From Rhynochetos jubatus (taxonomy: Eukaryota > Chordata > Aves > Eurypygiformes > Rhynochetidae), in contig CM050649.1 of NCBI GenBank assembly GCA_027574665.1, positions 66,368,150 through 66,432,149 of the forward strand: a stretch of DNA of 64,000 nucleotides. The letters run 5' to 3'. The position numbers and the translations under genes were made by a program. This document shows positions 45,403 through 57,828 of the stretch, piece after piece (the first letter of the stretch is position 1; the number at the start of each line of letters is the position of its first letter). A model generated the notes under the pieces. It was not told the origin of the DNA. It saw only the letters and a list, made by a program, of their open reading frames with translations, and ran no database searches.

Positions 45403-47500
45403 GACATGATCTACAAAGTGGACATGGCTGAAATTCAGTTTCCCTCTGAAAAAACCAGGAGGGAAACAAACAGCACAGTCACAAGAAATGAGAGAGACAG
45501 AATACAGAGGCTTGTGCAATATGAAGCAATGAAGCGAGGGCGAACTTAAGTGTGCTTCTGCACGGTTGCTAGAGGCTTCAAAAACAAACGAGGAGAACCC
45601 AAATGCCTGATGACTGAGATAGCAGGCATCTCAGACAGTGGAGGCTAGAAAACCTATGAAATGCAGCACTTCCAGCCATATAGGAACAACAGAGCAGGAT
45701 GGTGAGGTGGTGGAGTGATGCTGTATGCGAAGGATGAAAATGCAACAGTATAAAAGTATTGCGGGAAAAGAGACACACCCTAAAAACCTGTGGGTGGAAA
45801 TCCCAGTCACTAACGATAAAAATCTTGTAGGACTGTACAACTGGTCCTTTTTGAGAACAATGAGTGTGATCAGTGAGACCAGAGAAGCAGTAAATACAGG
45901 ATGGTGGTACGAGTGGGAGCCTGCGTATAGGCTGGATCAATGGTCTGTCAGGATGGAACGCAGAAGCAGAATTTTTGATGGCAATAAATCCCCGCTTCCA
46001 GGAAGAGCTGGTCCAGGAACCCACAGAAACAAACACTAGAGAGTGCTACAAGGGCTTCGTTTGAGGGGTATTAGTGGGAAACTGCTCTGAGGTTGCAATC
46101 TCACAACACGACCACTTCTAACACTGAAATCGGATAAAGTGTGTCATGCATCCAGGATGGGCGTCTTCGGTTTCAAAGGAGGCAATTGAACAGAGACAAG
46201 CATTAGGAGCGTCAGTCTCCAGCAAAAAGCAGCCCCAAACTGAAGAACCCTGCAAGCATCCTGGAGCCTGTTCAAAAATACCATGTTAGAAGCCCACACT
46301 AAAAGGATGCCACAACGCAAGAAGAAAACAGAATGTTGCTCCCTCGAAGGCGACTGCCATAGGGAGAAGGCTGCTATGCAGGAAATCGAAAACTCGCCCA
46401 AGTGAGAACTGGTGGTAAATTGACACAAACACAGGAGGTCACACCTAAACAAGGAAAAGAACAGTTTGGAGAGTCCCTGGTAAGCGATGCTCAAACTGTT
46501 AGCAAAACGTCTTCAAACACATCAAAAGCATCTAGGGGAAGGTCAGGGCTGCTTGGTGAAAAAGGTGGGGAAGAGACACTCAAGGGTGACAAAGCCTTTG
46601 TAGCCTTAGTGCCAGGCTTCATGGTGGAGAGGTTCCCACCCTGGGACAGGGGAGTCAGATTAATTCAGTATAAAAATATTAAGTAAGTACTGGAGCAAAC
46701 AGAAAGCCTTCCTGTCAGTGAGTCCACGCTGGCCGGGTCCTAGGGACCACAGGCTGGCGCTCATCCTGGGCAATATAGGAGAGTGTATGTTAAAGAGAAG
46801 GTCTCTGGGGTGATGGGCAAACCTGGTCAGCTGGGAGACGGACAGCCCAGCTTCCATAAGGGGCAATCCTGCCTCAGTTCCTATGGTCATCTGGGACAGT
46901 GTCAGCAAGTATGTGGATAAAGGCCGGTGGGTGAAGCATAGCTGGGTCTTCAAAAAGGGTTTTATAAAGACTCAAACCAGCATCACCAAGGAACCTATGG
47001 CCATGGCTTTGCTGCTCAGGAGGCTGTGGAGGCCAACAGCAGCAGCACATTCTCAAAGCAACTGGATGGATTCATGGACAACAGCACCATACAAAGGGTG
47101 GACGTGTCTCCTGCCACCCCTGCTAAACAACTGGGGATGCTGGGGCCATAGGAAGAAAAAGGACTGCAGACAGCAGATTGAAGGATGACCAACCACCAAT
47201 ATTCCCACACAGCGTTTCTCATGATCATCTGACCGCTCCAGTTTGAAGGGGAGCTTGTGCTGCCCTTTCTGGCCTGCATAAACCACGAGGTTGTTATTAT
47301 CAGGAAGAAAAGATAAGCCTAAGCAACCACCAGAGAAGCACTGTCCTAGGAATACGTTGCTGGCTAGGAAATCCCAACCCACTTTTTCAACGAGTAACAA
47401 AGCAGAACAAACTCAGTTAATCAGCACTGCATTGCTGTGGTGGCATTTCCCTTTGTTTTCTGCAGCTCTCGGAGAGAGAGAGACATGGACATGAGGCTCA
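45403..47500 (+). mobile_element. Degenerate LINE-like sequence
   Basis: Scattered stretches read like very old CR1 ORF2. Examples are 'ggatggtgaggtggtggagtgatgctgtatg' near 45698, 'cttcaaacacatcaaaagcatct' near 46510 and 'gggcaatcctgcctcagtt' near 46861. All frames are broken. This is a tentative reading, and parts may be unrelated intergenic DNA. Confidence 0.35.
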
Positions 47501-48824
47501 GACTGATCCAGCTCCAGCATTCAGCCGGTCAGCAGAGCAATCTGTTCACCCGCGTGCCTTACAGTTCTGGCCCGCGGGGACTTGGTTTTGGCAGTGGTTT
47601 CCTACTGCCTCAGTTACTGCTGAAACAGGCTGTTTAACTGCTCCCTCTGCCTGGTGTCGATGAAAACCAGTCATTGCACCCCCAGCCTTTAGACAGACCC
47701 CTGAATCAGCCCACACTGCCTGCAGCTTAGCAAGTTGATGAGGACAAAGCTTGCCACCTCACATTTGCAGTTTATTGTAAGAAGCACATTTAAACACATT
47801 TCTCAGTGCTGACATCAGTTGTAAAAACAAAGCATAGGACCCTGACAGAGCCCTGTAATTGGTTGCCTTTTTGATGTGCTGACTGCTGATTCCGATGCAG
47901 CGATGTTAGCCTGGAAAGGTCCTCAAACAACACCTACTGCATTTCCCGGCTCTACAGTGGCGTGACACACATGTTGGTCTTGTTTGTTCTTTAAAACGCC
48001 CAGTGAATGTTGCACTGCTTCTTTACTCTGAAAGGTTTTTTGAAGTATCCAACACAAAGCTGCTGCCAAGCTCAACGCTGCTTGCCTTACCCTCGAGGGG
48101 AAGGGAAGGACATGGGTGATTGCCCTCCATTTCTTTTGCGTATTAGAAAATCATAACTGTGTCCTCCTTATCTTTCCTAGAAAAAAAAAAGAAAATCGAA
48201 TTCTTTGTTTCCTCTAAGCGGCACCTTCCTTTTGAGCTGTGATCCTCCTGGGCATGTTTGTGTTGGTGCAACAGACGCTGTAGCCGAGCCTCACTGATGC
48301 TGACAGCTGGATAGCTGAGAGAACAATTACTCCAAGTGCTTCATACACAGTGATAAAGATAAAGATAAAGATAAGCCCCTGAATGGGATTTCCCCTCTTC
48401 TTTTTTTTCTCCTCCCCCTCCCCCCCTGGCATCAACTCATTCCGTTCCCACTGGACACCCCAATCCTTTAAGTGGAATGGTCAGCTGCCCGCTCCGCACC
48501 TGCTTACGCCCCTGATTGAGCTCCTGGAGTGTTTTACACCTGTGTTTACTTTATTTCAGTATTTTGGTTCCTAACCGGTCTCCCTGGTTTTAAACCATCA
48601 GTGGAAGTGCTCGTGTTCCCTCTCAGCGTAGCTCACGCTTTGATAGCTCTTGTCCACCATTCGTTTTCCGACTACAAATTTGAGAGAAACTCGTGTAGGA
48701 CAGGCTTGTGCAGCTCCACTTGAAACGTCTCACCAGTGTGACCACAAACTGCTGATAACCAGTGCTCTTGGTACTTATTTTAAAGCCCTTCAGATATGAG
48801 GGCACTTCAGATGACTGCTGCCGA
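47501..48824. other. Intergenic DNA, no gene seen
   Basis: A short (GATAAA)n run is at about 48354-48375 and a C-rich run near 48413-48427. Nothing else recognised. Confidence 0.5.
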
Positions 48825-49088
48825 AAGCCTTATCGAGCTCATGATACGGCTTCTCTCTTGCCCACTTACCCAGTCAGATAAGGATTTTGGTTGGTCTGAG
48901 GTTGTTTTCCCCTGCCAAGCCAGGATACCAGAGTCCTCCTGACTGTTCTTGCTGCTTCGGTGTCCCCCAGGCACTCACAGAGCAATTGTTCAGTCCTTTC
49001 CTTTAGCATCTTCCTTGGTGTTGCAGGCAGGTGTCCTGGCCTGTGGTTCCCAGAGCTTGCTTCCCTCTCCATTTTGGCTTTTCTCTGT
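48825..49088 (-). mobile_element. CR1 LINE internal fragment interrupted by an LTR
   Basis: Reverse CR1 reverse-transcriptase sequence with 'cgaaagccttatcgagctc', 'cccacttacccagtcagat' and 'gtgtcctggcctgtggttccc'. It is cut at 49088, where the LTR begins. Confidence 0.65.
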
Positions 49089-49690
49089 TGTGGTGGGTTG
49101 ACTCCAGCTGGAGGCCAGGTGCCCACCAAGCTGCCTGGTCCCTCCCCCTCCTCAGCAGGATGGGGAGGGAGAACATAAGATTTAAAAAAACCCTCTCATG
49201 GGTCAAGATAGAGGCAGCTTAATAAAGCTAAAGCAAAATCAAAAGCTGCACACAGAAGCAAAGGAAAACAAAAGGTTTATTCTCTACTCCCCTTCAGCAG
49301 GTGATGTCCAGCCTCTTCCCAGTAAGCAGGGCTTCAGCACGTGTAGCAATTTTGCTCCTCAAGACAAACATTATCATAACGGATACCTCCCCTTCTTCCT
49401 CCTTCCTCATAGCTTTTATTGCTGAGCAGATGGCATGCAGTATGGAATATCCCTTTGATCAGTTTGGGTCAGCTGTCCTGGCTGTGTCCCCTCCCAAGAT
49501 CTTCCCCACCCCCGGCCTACTGGCGAGGGGGGAATGTTGGAGAGTCAGCCTTGATGCTGTGTGAGCACTGCTCAGCAGGAGCCAAGCTACTGGTGTGTTA
49601 CCAACCCCTTTCTAGCTACCAATGCAAAGCACCGCACTGCGGGGGCTGCTGAGGGGACAATGAACTCCATCCCAGCCAGACACGGTACAC
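49089..49690 (-). mobile_element. Solo ERV LTR, reverse copy of the 30731 family
   Basis: In plus orientation it opens TGTGGTGGGTTGACTCCAGC and ends 'ccatcccagccagacacggt'. Between are reverse complements of the blocks seen at 30731-31325, including 'atggaatatccctttgatc' and 'ctggctgtgtcccctccca'. It is inserted in a CR1 fragment. No clean target duplication is visible. Confidence 0.82.
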
Positions 49691-50680
49691 CTGCGCTTCT
49701 GCTTTTTCTGAGATTTTGCTTGGTGTTAGACCATTTGCTTCGCAAGCTGCCTGCTTTTCTTGGTAGGCCACGGGTCGAAAAGGTGACCAAGGGCGTGCCT
49801 GCAGCAGACCTGTGTACAGCAGCCAGAGGAGTAGTAACTTGGCGTAACGTGGACATGAGTGACCAGGAAAAGATTGGAGGGGAAAAGCAATCTGAACTCG
49901 CTGTTTGCCAGGAATGATTAGCTCAAATCTTAAGGCAGTGTGCCGGTACTAAACTTTCCTTAATTATTTACTCCTTCCTGCCAATTTATCAAGCAATTAT
50001 ATTTCAACTCATTTTCTGCAGAGATTTTCATTACCCGCTACAAAGTGCTGATACCCTAAAATAATATTTGCAACAAAATATGAAATTCTCGTAATCAGGA
50101 CTTTTAAATAGACTCCAAAAAGCAATAATCCTTCATGGCAATGCTGCACAAGCCAGCAGGCGGGTCTGCAGGCCCTTGGGTGTTGCTACCATAACGTGAA
50201 GCAGCAGCTTCATAGGGTAGCCCATGGAGAACTTGTACTCCTGAGGAGCTCACAGATCCACAGGGATGGCAACGCCAAGCACTGGTGACAGGGAACTTGC
50301 TGGCAACAATTAAGAGTGACATGGAGTGAACCAAAGAAAGCTCCACCCTCGTTCACCCTCCAAACTCAAAACTCAGCTTTATATATGTAGGCAGCAAGGA
50401 GATTCCCTGCCCCATTTGAAGTTCATACTGGTCTACCAAAAATGCATTCATAGGGTTTACGTATGAGGTTTGTATAACACAGAGTTTATATAACATAATG
50501 AAGCAAAGACTTCAACCTAGAAATTTTACATAAGCTGTTTCAAGTAGAGGGGATCATAAGTTTGTATCGCAAAGTAATGACTTTACTAAAAATATCTTAC
50601 TATAGGGCAGAATTCACTAAAGACTAAATAATACCTTGTTTAATACCTCTGGTTGCTCAACACTGAACTGTGTTATAGTC
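49691..50680. other. Intergenic DNA, no gene seen
   Basis: No coding, RNA or repeat feature that I can support. Confidence 0.5.
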
Positions 50681-51010
50681 TTAAAAAAAAAAAAAAATCA
50701 GTAGTGTAAGAGATGTCCTAGAGCTCCCTCTGGTCTCCAGAGATGATAAAATGAGTTTGCTTGCAAATCCGTTAATCACGCACTGTCCTTGCGGCAGCGG
50801 TAAGCTGATGGGTGACTGGCGAGACAAGGAGCACAGCGTTAAAACTGCTCCACTTGCCGAAGCTGTCTCCAGATCAGCTCTCACGCTGTCTGAGTTGACC
50901 CTGCCCAGCAGCACAGCCCTGTGCTGCCGGGCACGGATGGCCAGGCACACCGCTTCTGCATCGGCCATGGTGACGGCCGGCAGAAAGGAGCCCTGACGCC
51001 TCCAAAATGG
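50681..51010 (-). other. Short CpG-containing ORF with promoter-like leader, unidentified
   Basis: A 95-codon minus frame starts at 50968 with an excellent context (GTCACCATGGCCG) and begins MADAEAVCLAIRARQHRAVL. It is followed by a more ordinary stretch and ends in a Phe run from the T-rich strand of an A tract at 50680-50697. Upstream on the minus strand is CCATTTTGGAGGCG, resembling a YY1 site. Local CpG content is above its surroundings. It could be a first exon, an old retrocopy or chance; I do not recognise the protein. Confidence 0.3.
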
Positions 51011-52265
51011 CTATTCAAATCGTTAAACGTGAACGTCCTTATTGCCCTGTTCACAGGTATGGGGGGAGAAGTCAGGCCTGGGCTGGCTCATGCCCTGCCT
51101 CCCAGCCCAGATCTTCTCACCCACCCCAGTCTGCAGCACCATTTTCCTCTCCCTGTTCTCAAATTGGGTTTTAGACCCATTCCAAGAGCACCAGATCGGG
51201 TTATTTACTCAAGATGCAGGTTGCTGCCCACCAGGTCCCATGAAACTGAAATAAAAAAGAAAAAAATTGGGTTTCAACATTTATCTTTATTTTCTCTCTT
51301 ATCCTCGGTATTATTCTCAGTAAACTTAAATTTGCACCCAGACCCATCCACATTGAAGAACACTTTCAAACAGAGCTTATAAACCCAGAGCTAATTCACT
51401 CCTAATTAGAAGTTGGAATTCCTGGCAGAGGGACAGATGCTGAAACGCTTTTAACCTTGGAGGAAACCCAGCATAAAGGTGCCAGAGCTAAAGCAGGGAA
51501 GGTTGTGGGGTATTTTTACCGGCACTATTGTTGTGGTAGAGCTCATAGGGCGAGTACATATGGGGCCAGCTCCTGGTCGGAGGGCTGCTGTGGCACTTGC
51601 AGTACTTCCCATCTAGAGGATTTCCCCTCTGTGGTGCTGTTTTTTACCCTGAAGAAGCCACCAGTCCCACCATGGCCATAGGCTCCATGGCTTGGGAGAT
51701 TAACAGCGATGTGTTTAGTGTTGTCCCCCAAAAGGCTGGCCACAGGAATACACAGCTAGTGCAGAGAGACCAGAGGCTCATCAAGAAGTCTCTTCATTGC
51801 CCAGTAGCTAGCACAATCAAGGAGAAAGAAGATTTCAACCTGGGGCTTCTCCCACTTGCTGGCCAGGGATAGAGAAGGAGGTGGATGGAAGAGACGGGAA
51901 GAGCACAGCCAACGTCCACAGAGGGCTGCTTGCACGCCCACATCTGGGGGATGCACGAACAGCTCGGGGTTCAGCTCTGAATGAGAGGAGGCACCTTCCT
52001 CACACAGCACAAACATCACTGGTCTGTCCCCGCCTGCCTTTCAAAGGCCTCAAGCTTGTGGTCTCTCGTCCCTGCAGGTCCTCTGGAAGGCCGTGCTGAG
52101 CTCGCCCATCGGCAAGCGGGGAGCTGGGTTTTGCTGGAGCGAGCAAGGTGCCATTGCTGTTGCCACCAGCATCAGTCCTGCCAGGAGACCTGAGGAGCTG
52201 CTCTGGGTACTACGATCACTACTGGGCTAGTCTACGTAGAGGAGAGGCTTGGGCAGGTTTACGAG
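51011..52265. other. DNA downstream of lysozyme C
   Basis: No gene recognised. A minus-strand AATAAA near 51287 is one possible poly(A) signal for gene C. Confidence 0.4.
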
Positions 52266-55200
52266 TTAGAAACCATTTCTCTTAAAGTACTGAGCCCGCC
52301 TAATCACGCTGTTGGCATAGTAGTCGTTGTCTCTATCACATGGGTCTTCGTCATAGACCTGGACGTTGCCCATTTTTGCATGATAGGTGCAGATTCCACC
52401 TGGAAAAAGTTAAGAAGGAGTAGTTATGGGCTTATAAGTAAGAAATAGAGGTTTAAAAGTAAAAACTCCCAGACAAAAGGGCCATGCATCTCCCCAAACC
52501 TACACAACTGTTTAGGAAATTGCTAATTGTGCATTGTCGAAAAGTGACTGATTTTGCAAAATCCTTATTTCCGTAGTGAAGGAAACCATGACTCTTTCCA
52601 AATGTAGGTGGGAATGTCATGCTGGTCCCAGAAAAGGGTGTAATCTAAAAAGGCAGACAGAACAAGGGTGGGAGAGTAAGAGATAGCCTAGGGTGAACAA
52701 ACCAGCATGCAGGTAATATGGACTACAAACAAACCTGGGTCCCAAGCTTCCTTGACACAACAGCCTGCCTTGATCAGCCTGTTGTGTGGCAGTGCCTCAA
52801 ATTCTGCCTTCCTTAGTAGCTTTTGATTGGTTGGTTTCTACCTTATTTACGCAGCTGATGGCCATTTCACTTGTAGGAAGAACTGATAAGGGGATAGCTT
52901 GAGAACTGTTCACGTTCATTGAGCACAAATGCTTTTCCAGGGAATTTAAGGAGGTCCTGGATCTGTCCATTCACCAGCAGTAGCCCAGTTGCCCAATGTA
53001 ACAGCTTTCTTTGAGCGTTGGTCACTGAAGTCAAGGGGCAACCTGCTGAGGCTGTGCCCAACACCATCACCCAGTCCTGCACAGGGTGTCTCCATGCTGC
53101 TGGGGCAGCTCCCAGACTGGGCTGGTTTCCCACTGCTTCCTACTGCAGCAAAGCTGCCAAGGAGCTTGGCATCCCTCCACAGTTGCTCTTCTGCAGGCAG
53201 GGACATGGAGGCCCTGTGGACAGTGCTTTGAGCCAGGAGGTTCCATCTGTATTCAGACCTCTTGCTGGTCTGATGTTTTGGGATTGCCTCTTTTTAACCA
53301 GAAAACTATGGGCTTTTTTTTTTCTTTTGGTAAGAGGTGCTGTAAAGTCTGCCAGACTGATGCTCTTTTTCCCTTGAAAGTGACATCTACAAATGCACAG
53401 CACTCCCGTCATTCAGCATGTCCCTTTCTAGTGTATAGCCCATCACGTACCTCTCAGCTGCTGGTCCCAGGTCCAGCTAGGATATCTTGCACGTACTTGA
53501 TTGATTGCAAGAACCAGGGCAGTTGACCCCTGATTTATGTGTTCTTCACTATCCCACACTCCGAAAGGGTAGTATTGCTGCCTGGGAAGCTAGAAAAATC
53601 AAGTAGGAAAAATGAGTTTTCCTCTGAACACAACCACCACTGTAGCTTCCCCTTCTTTGTACTCCCAGGCTCATTGAAATGACCTTATTCGGGACAAGAC
53701 TTCAACACAACCTTTGATGTAGAGGTAGCACATTTAAGGTAAGGCCCTGGGATATACACTACATTACTGTGCTGTTACTCAGATTCATAGAATCATTTAG
53801 GTTGGAAAAGACCTTTAAGATCATTAAGTCCAACTGTTAACCCGGCACTGCCATGTTCACCACTAAACCATGTCCCTAAGCACCACACCTACACATCTTT
53901 TAAATATCCCCAGGGATGGTGACTTCTCCCTAGGCAGCCCGTTCCAGTGCCTGACAGCCCTTTGGGTGAAGAAATTTTCCCTAATTTCCAACCTAAACCT
54001 CTCCTGGTGCAACTTGAGGCTGTTTCCTCTTGTCCTATCGCTTGTCACCTGGGAGAAGAGACCAACCCCCACCTCTCTGCAACCTCCTTTCAGGCAGCTG
54101 TAGAGAGTGATCAGGTCTCCCCTGAGCCTCCTCTTCTCCAGGGTGAACACCCCCAGCTCCCTCAGCCGCTCCTCACAGGACTTGTGCTCCAGACCCTTCC
54201 CCAGCTCCATTCCCTTCCCTGGACACGCTCCAGCCCCTCAGTGTCTTGCAGTGAGGGGCCCAAAACTGGACACAGGATTCGAGGTGCGGCCTCACCAGTG
54301 CCCAGTACAGGGGCACAGTCACTGCCTCGGTCCTGCTGGCCACACTGTTCCTGATGCAGGCCAGGATGCCATTGGCCTTCTTGGCCACTCATCCCCAAGC
54401 CTGTAGCATTGCAGGGGGTTGTTTGTGGTCCAAGTGCAGGACCCGGCGCTTGGCCTTGTTGAACCTCCTACAGTTGGCCTCAGCCCATGGATCCAGCCTG
54501 TCCAGATCCCTCTGCAGAGCCTTCCTGCCCTCAGGCAGGTCAGCACTCCCACCCAACTTGGTGTCATCTGCATATTTACTGAGGGTGCACTCGATCCCCT
54601 CATGCGGGTAATTGGTAAAGATATTGAACAAAACTGGCTGAACTTATCAGTGATGTACCTGCATCAAGCCGTACTTGTGCCGTTCCTGGTCCCAGCCATT
54701 GTTCAGGAGCAGGCCGGCGCGGCTCTCCTGCGAGATGATGCCAGCGATGAGGGCTGGGTCCAAGCACAGGTTTCTGGCTACTCTCTTAATTGGGATCTCG
54801 TATCTCCTCAAGCGTACCATGTCTGCCTCAGCAGTTCTCCGTACTATGGCATATCCTGCAGCATGGGAAAAGGCAGACTTACACACTCTCCCACCCCAAA
54901 CTTTCCCCTTGAGCGGAAGTATCAAAGGAGTAACTCCAGTTTTGAAGAAAACACAGCTACGTGGAGTCAGGCAGTGGTGCTTGGGGGACAAGCACAGCCC
55001 TATCCGCTCCGACTGTGGCCCTGCGGGGAACTGCCATGCCGGTGCTCGAGGGCGATGAGGGGAAGAAGGCAGCTTCTCAGGAGGTGGGACTGCGCATTCG
55101 CAGTCCTATTCTGCTGCCACATTGCTGAAAATGAGGCTCCGGAGTCAGAAAAGTGAAATATCACATTGCATTTGAAAAAAGCGAGAGATGCGTTACTACC

Positions 55201-56864
55201 GACCGGCCAAACTGCAGTAGCAGCTACATTGTTAGTCTGTGTATGGAAAAACATGGGGGTTTGAAGTAAATTTGGAGCAGCTTGCAAACAGGCAAGCAGG
55301 TTCAGATTCATGCTTGGACACCCGCAGCCAGGTGTCTGCCCCAGAGGCCTCTATGTCCAAGGTACATGGCAAAGCCCCTGGAGGTCTGGGCGCTGTGAGC
55401 CTGAGGTCGTCAGCTGTGCAGTGACGTGAGGCAATAACACAAGGCAAGAAAGAGGGAAATGGGAAGGAATTACCAAAAATGGGTCACCCAGAGGTAGGAT
55501 GGCTACACACCTGGGACCTTCCCCCTGCAAAATGTGTCTCTGGCAGGCCACCGCTGGCTGGCTCAGCCCACACGCCAGCACTCGGGACCTGGCTCCACAC
55601 ATCTTCCCTTTTGAGCTGAGAGTCCCCCGGGTTTTGTGAGGATGCTGATGCTAAAGTCCTGGCTGATGAACAATTTGTTTTGACTAAAAAGGGGTTGCAC
55701 CGTTTCCCTTTGCTTAGAGGCTGAGGATCCTGACTGTGGGACCTCAGGTTTGTCCTCCCACTTCCCACCAGGTCTGGAGGCTTTGCAGCAGCTGCCATTT
55801 GGGGCAGGAAGGTGTTGCTTTCTCGCTTTTGGCTAATTGAATAGTTGTACCACTTGGAAGGTGAAACATCCCTCTGTCAGGTTGACAAATCAAGCAATGA
55901 ATGATACCTACCACAGTCTGGGGCTCTTACAGCTGTACAGGAGATCGTGGGGGCTTGAAGAGCACTTATGTCACCATAGCAACTGTAACTCATGGATGGA
56001 GCTGGAAAATTAAATGGAGGTGTTTGAACAAGTAAGAACTTAGAGCAGTATCGTACAGCGTGCTGCAAGTGAGTACAAGCCAAGCATGAGGGATTCATCC
56101 AGACCCATAACCCACATCTTCTTGTGTTGGCCACACTTGTACCATTGCCACTGTTCTCTATCAGTAGCGTTATCAGTGGAAGCTGGAGCACAGACAGCTT
56201 TTCTTTTCTAATGGATGAAGTGAATGAAGCAAATGGCAACTTAGATAAATAGGCATCTGCCCCGTTAGGTCTAAAGGCTGGTGTGGGAGAGGGGAACCAC
56301 AGCCTCTGCATTTATTTTCAGAGGGGTTTTCCCATTCGATGCACTCCAATGCCCGGGACCCCTCAGGTGACAGCTGGCAGTACTGAGCATCCTTGGCTGA
56401 GAATGTCTCCTGCACTACTCCGTAATGTGAGGAGGAATTAATTGAGGAGAGTGCTTGCCTCAGCCTGGGCCGATTACCCTGCTTCCTCAGTGACGGAGGA
56501 ATGAACAGCCTCCATCAAACAGCCTGCGACAGTTGTGAGGCCGTTTCTGAGCAGCCAGACAGAGGTTAGATAAGGTTAGCCGGGAAAATCAAGAGGAGGT
56601 GTGCCTGTGATCCCCTTTTGGCGTCAGTCCCGTATTCCAGAGGCGCTGCCTTAAAGGACGCAGGTGGGCGGCAAGCAGCCTCGTATGGCAGCCGAGGACC
56701 CTCAGCCACGCAGGGCGTTACATGCCGCGCAGGCCAGGCCCCACGCCGCCTCTCCACAGCCCCGCTGCCAACAGCTCCCGGGGCGCTTCCAACAGCAAAC
56801 CAAACCCAAACCCCAGCTCACCGACAAGGGCCGCAAGGCCCAGCAAGAGCAGCGCGGGGGTCAT
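52266..56864 (-). CDS. LYG1: Lysozyme g C, LYG1-like
   Basis: Coding exons in transcript order are 56864-56822, 56001-55912, 54855-54659, 53589-53451 and 52399-52266. They total 603 nt and 200 residues, all in phase. The signal peptide is [14 protein letters not shown], with the mature part near [14 protein letters not shown]. The four classical cysteines are kept (CYGD, TISCTA, PDCG, NLCLDP). Two extra ones appear in the last exon (GGICTYH and EDPCDRD), where mammalian LYG1 also has extra cysteines. The catalytic Glu is in [12 protein letters not shown]. The usual GWGD is [13 protein letters not shown], and the next exon starts LPRQQYY where active enzymes have VDK, so both active-site Asps are displaced or lost. 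Activity may be altered. Its distal place in the array matches mammalian LYG1. Confidence 0.9.
53786..54640 (-). mobile_element. CR1 LINE in the lysozyme C intron
   Basis: Reverse CR1 of a different subfamily from most copies here. The tail is 'attcatagaatcatttaggt', then 'ttggaaaagacctttaagat'. It continues through 'gtgaagaaattttccctaat' and 'gtggtccaagtgcaggaccc' to 'ggtaaagatattgaacaaaa'. It ends about 20 nt before the donor of exon 3. Confidence 0.9.
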
Positions 56865-56896
56865 GGCGATGCCTCTCCTCAGCTGCCCCAGGCGAC
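56865..56896 (-). other. LYG1: 5' UTR part of lysozyme C second exon
   Basis: The acceptor GCTGTGTTTCCAG precedes 56896, so the exon carrying the signal peptide has a short 5' UTR here. An in-frame ATG at 56918 lies in the intron and is not used if this acceptor is real. Confidence 0.65.
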
Positions 56897-57828
56897 CTGG
56901 AAACACAGCGGTTTGCAAAACGTGAAGGAAAAATCAGTGCTGACTTTCACGAGCCCTGTAGGAACATCTGCGTGCCAAAAGCTCCCACCTCAGGCACTGG
57001 ACGGGGATGGCGTTAGCCAAAGATGGGATGGGGAGCGGAAGCACCCTCACTCCCAGCACGGGATGCAGCCACCAGCTTTAGGGAGTGGTGGTGGGAGGAG
57101 AAGCAAGTGATAGGACCCCCACTGCTCCTTATTTCCTCCTTGTCTGGGGAGGATACAGGCTTCTCCTGCGGCTGAATGCCTCCTCCATCTCGTGTGCCAC
57201 TACACCATCCCATCGAGAGGGAAGGGCTGAGCCTGGGGAGCTCGGAAGCAGGGAGGTCCCCAAGAGGGTTTCAGATACAAAACACGCGAGTCTTGGAGGC
57301 AATCATCACACAACACTGTTAACACTTGAAAATGCCTTATTGATTTTAATCACGTGTGACCTTTTCCCTAGTCTGCATTTCTATTCAAACGGAGCTGCGT
57401 GGGTGCACGAACACAAATAGTCCACCGGTGTCACTGGAAAGACTCCCTTGCCCTGAGTGAGCTTGTTCAGGCCAGCACACGCACACGCCTGGAGCCAAGT
57501 ACCATGCAGTAGCTCTGTTTGAGCTCTAGAGTGAGTCTTTGCAAGCCTGGACCAATATAGCTTAAACCAACACCTATTAATTCGATGGCAAATCCATACG
57601 GGGCCCCATCCAAAGCTACGGGCTGTAGCTGTTTACACGTGCAGAAAATTGCCATACTACAAAACTTTAAGTTATCACCAGACTTTTTTTCCCCCCTCCT
57701 TTCAAAAAAATCACCACAGGCCTTAAGTAGAAAGACCGTAACATTCACAATATTGACAAAATGCTAAATTAAAGCAAAATCAAGGCTTCTGCATCTAAAT
57801 AGATATTCTCTGAGTGAATTCAGACTCA

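Noticed and set aside
54319..54631. Minus frames reading like a reverse-transcriptase fragment
   Set aside because: They belong to the CR1 copy at 53786-54640, not to a separate gene.
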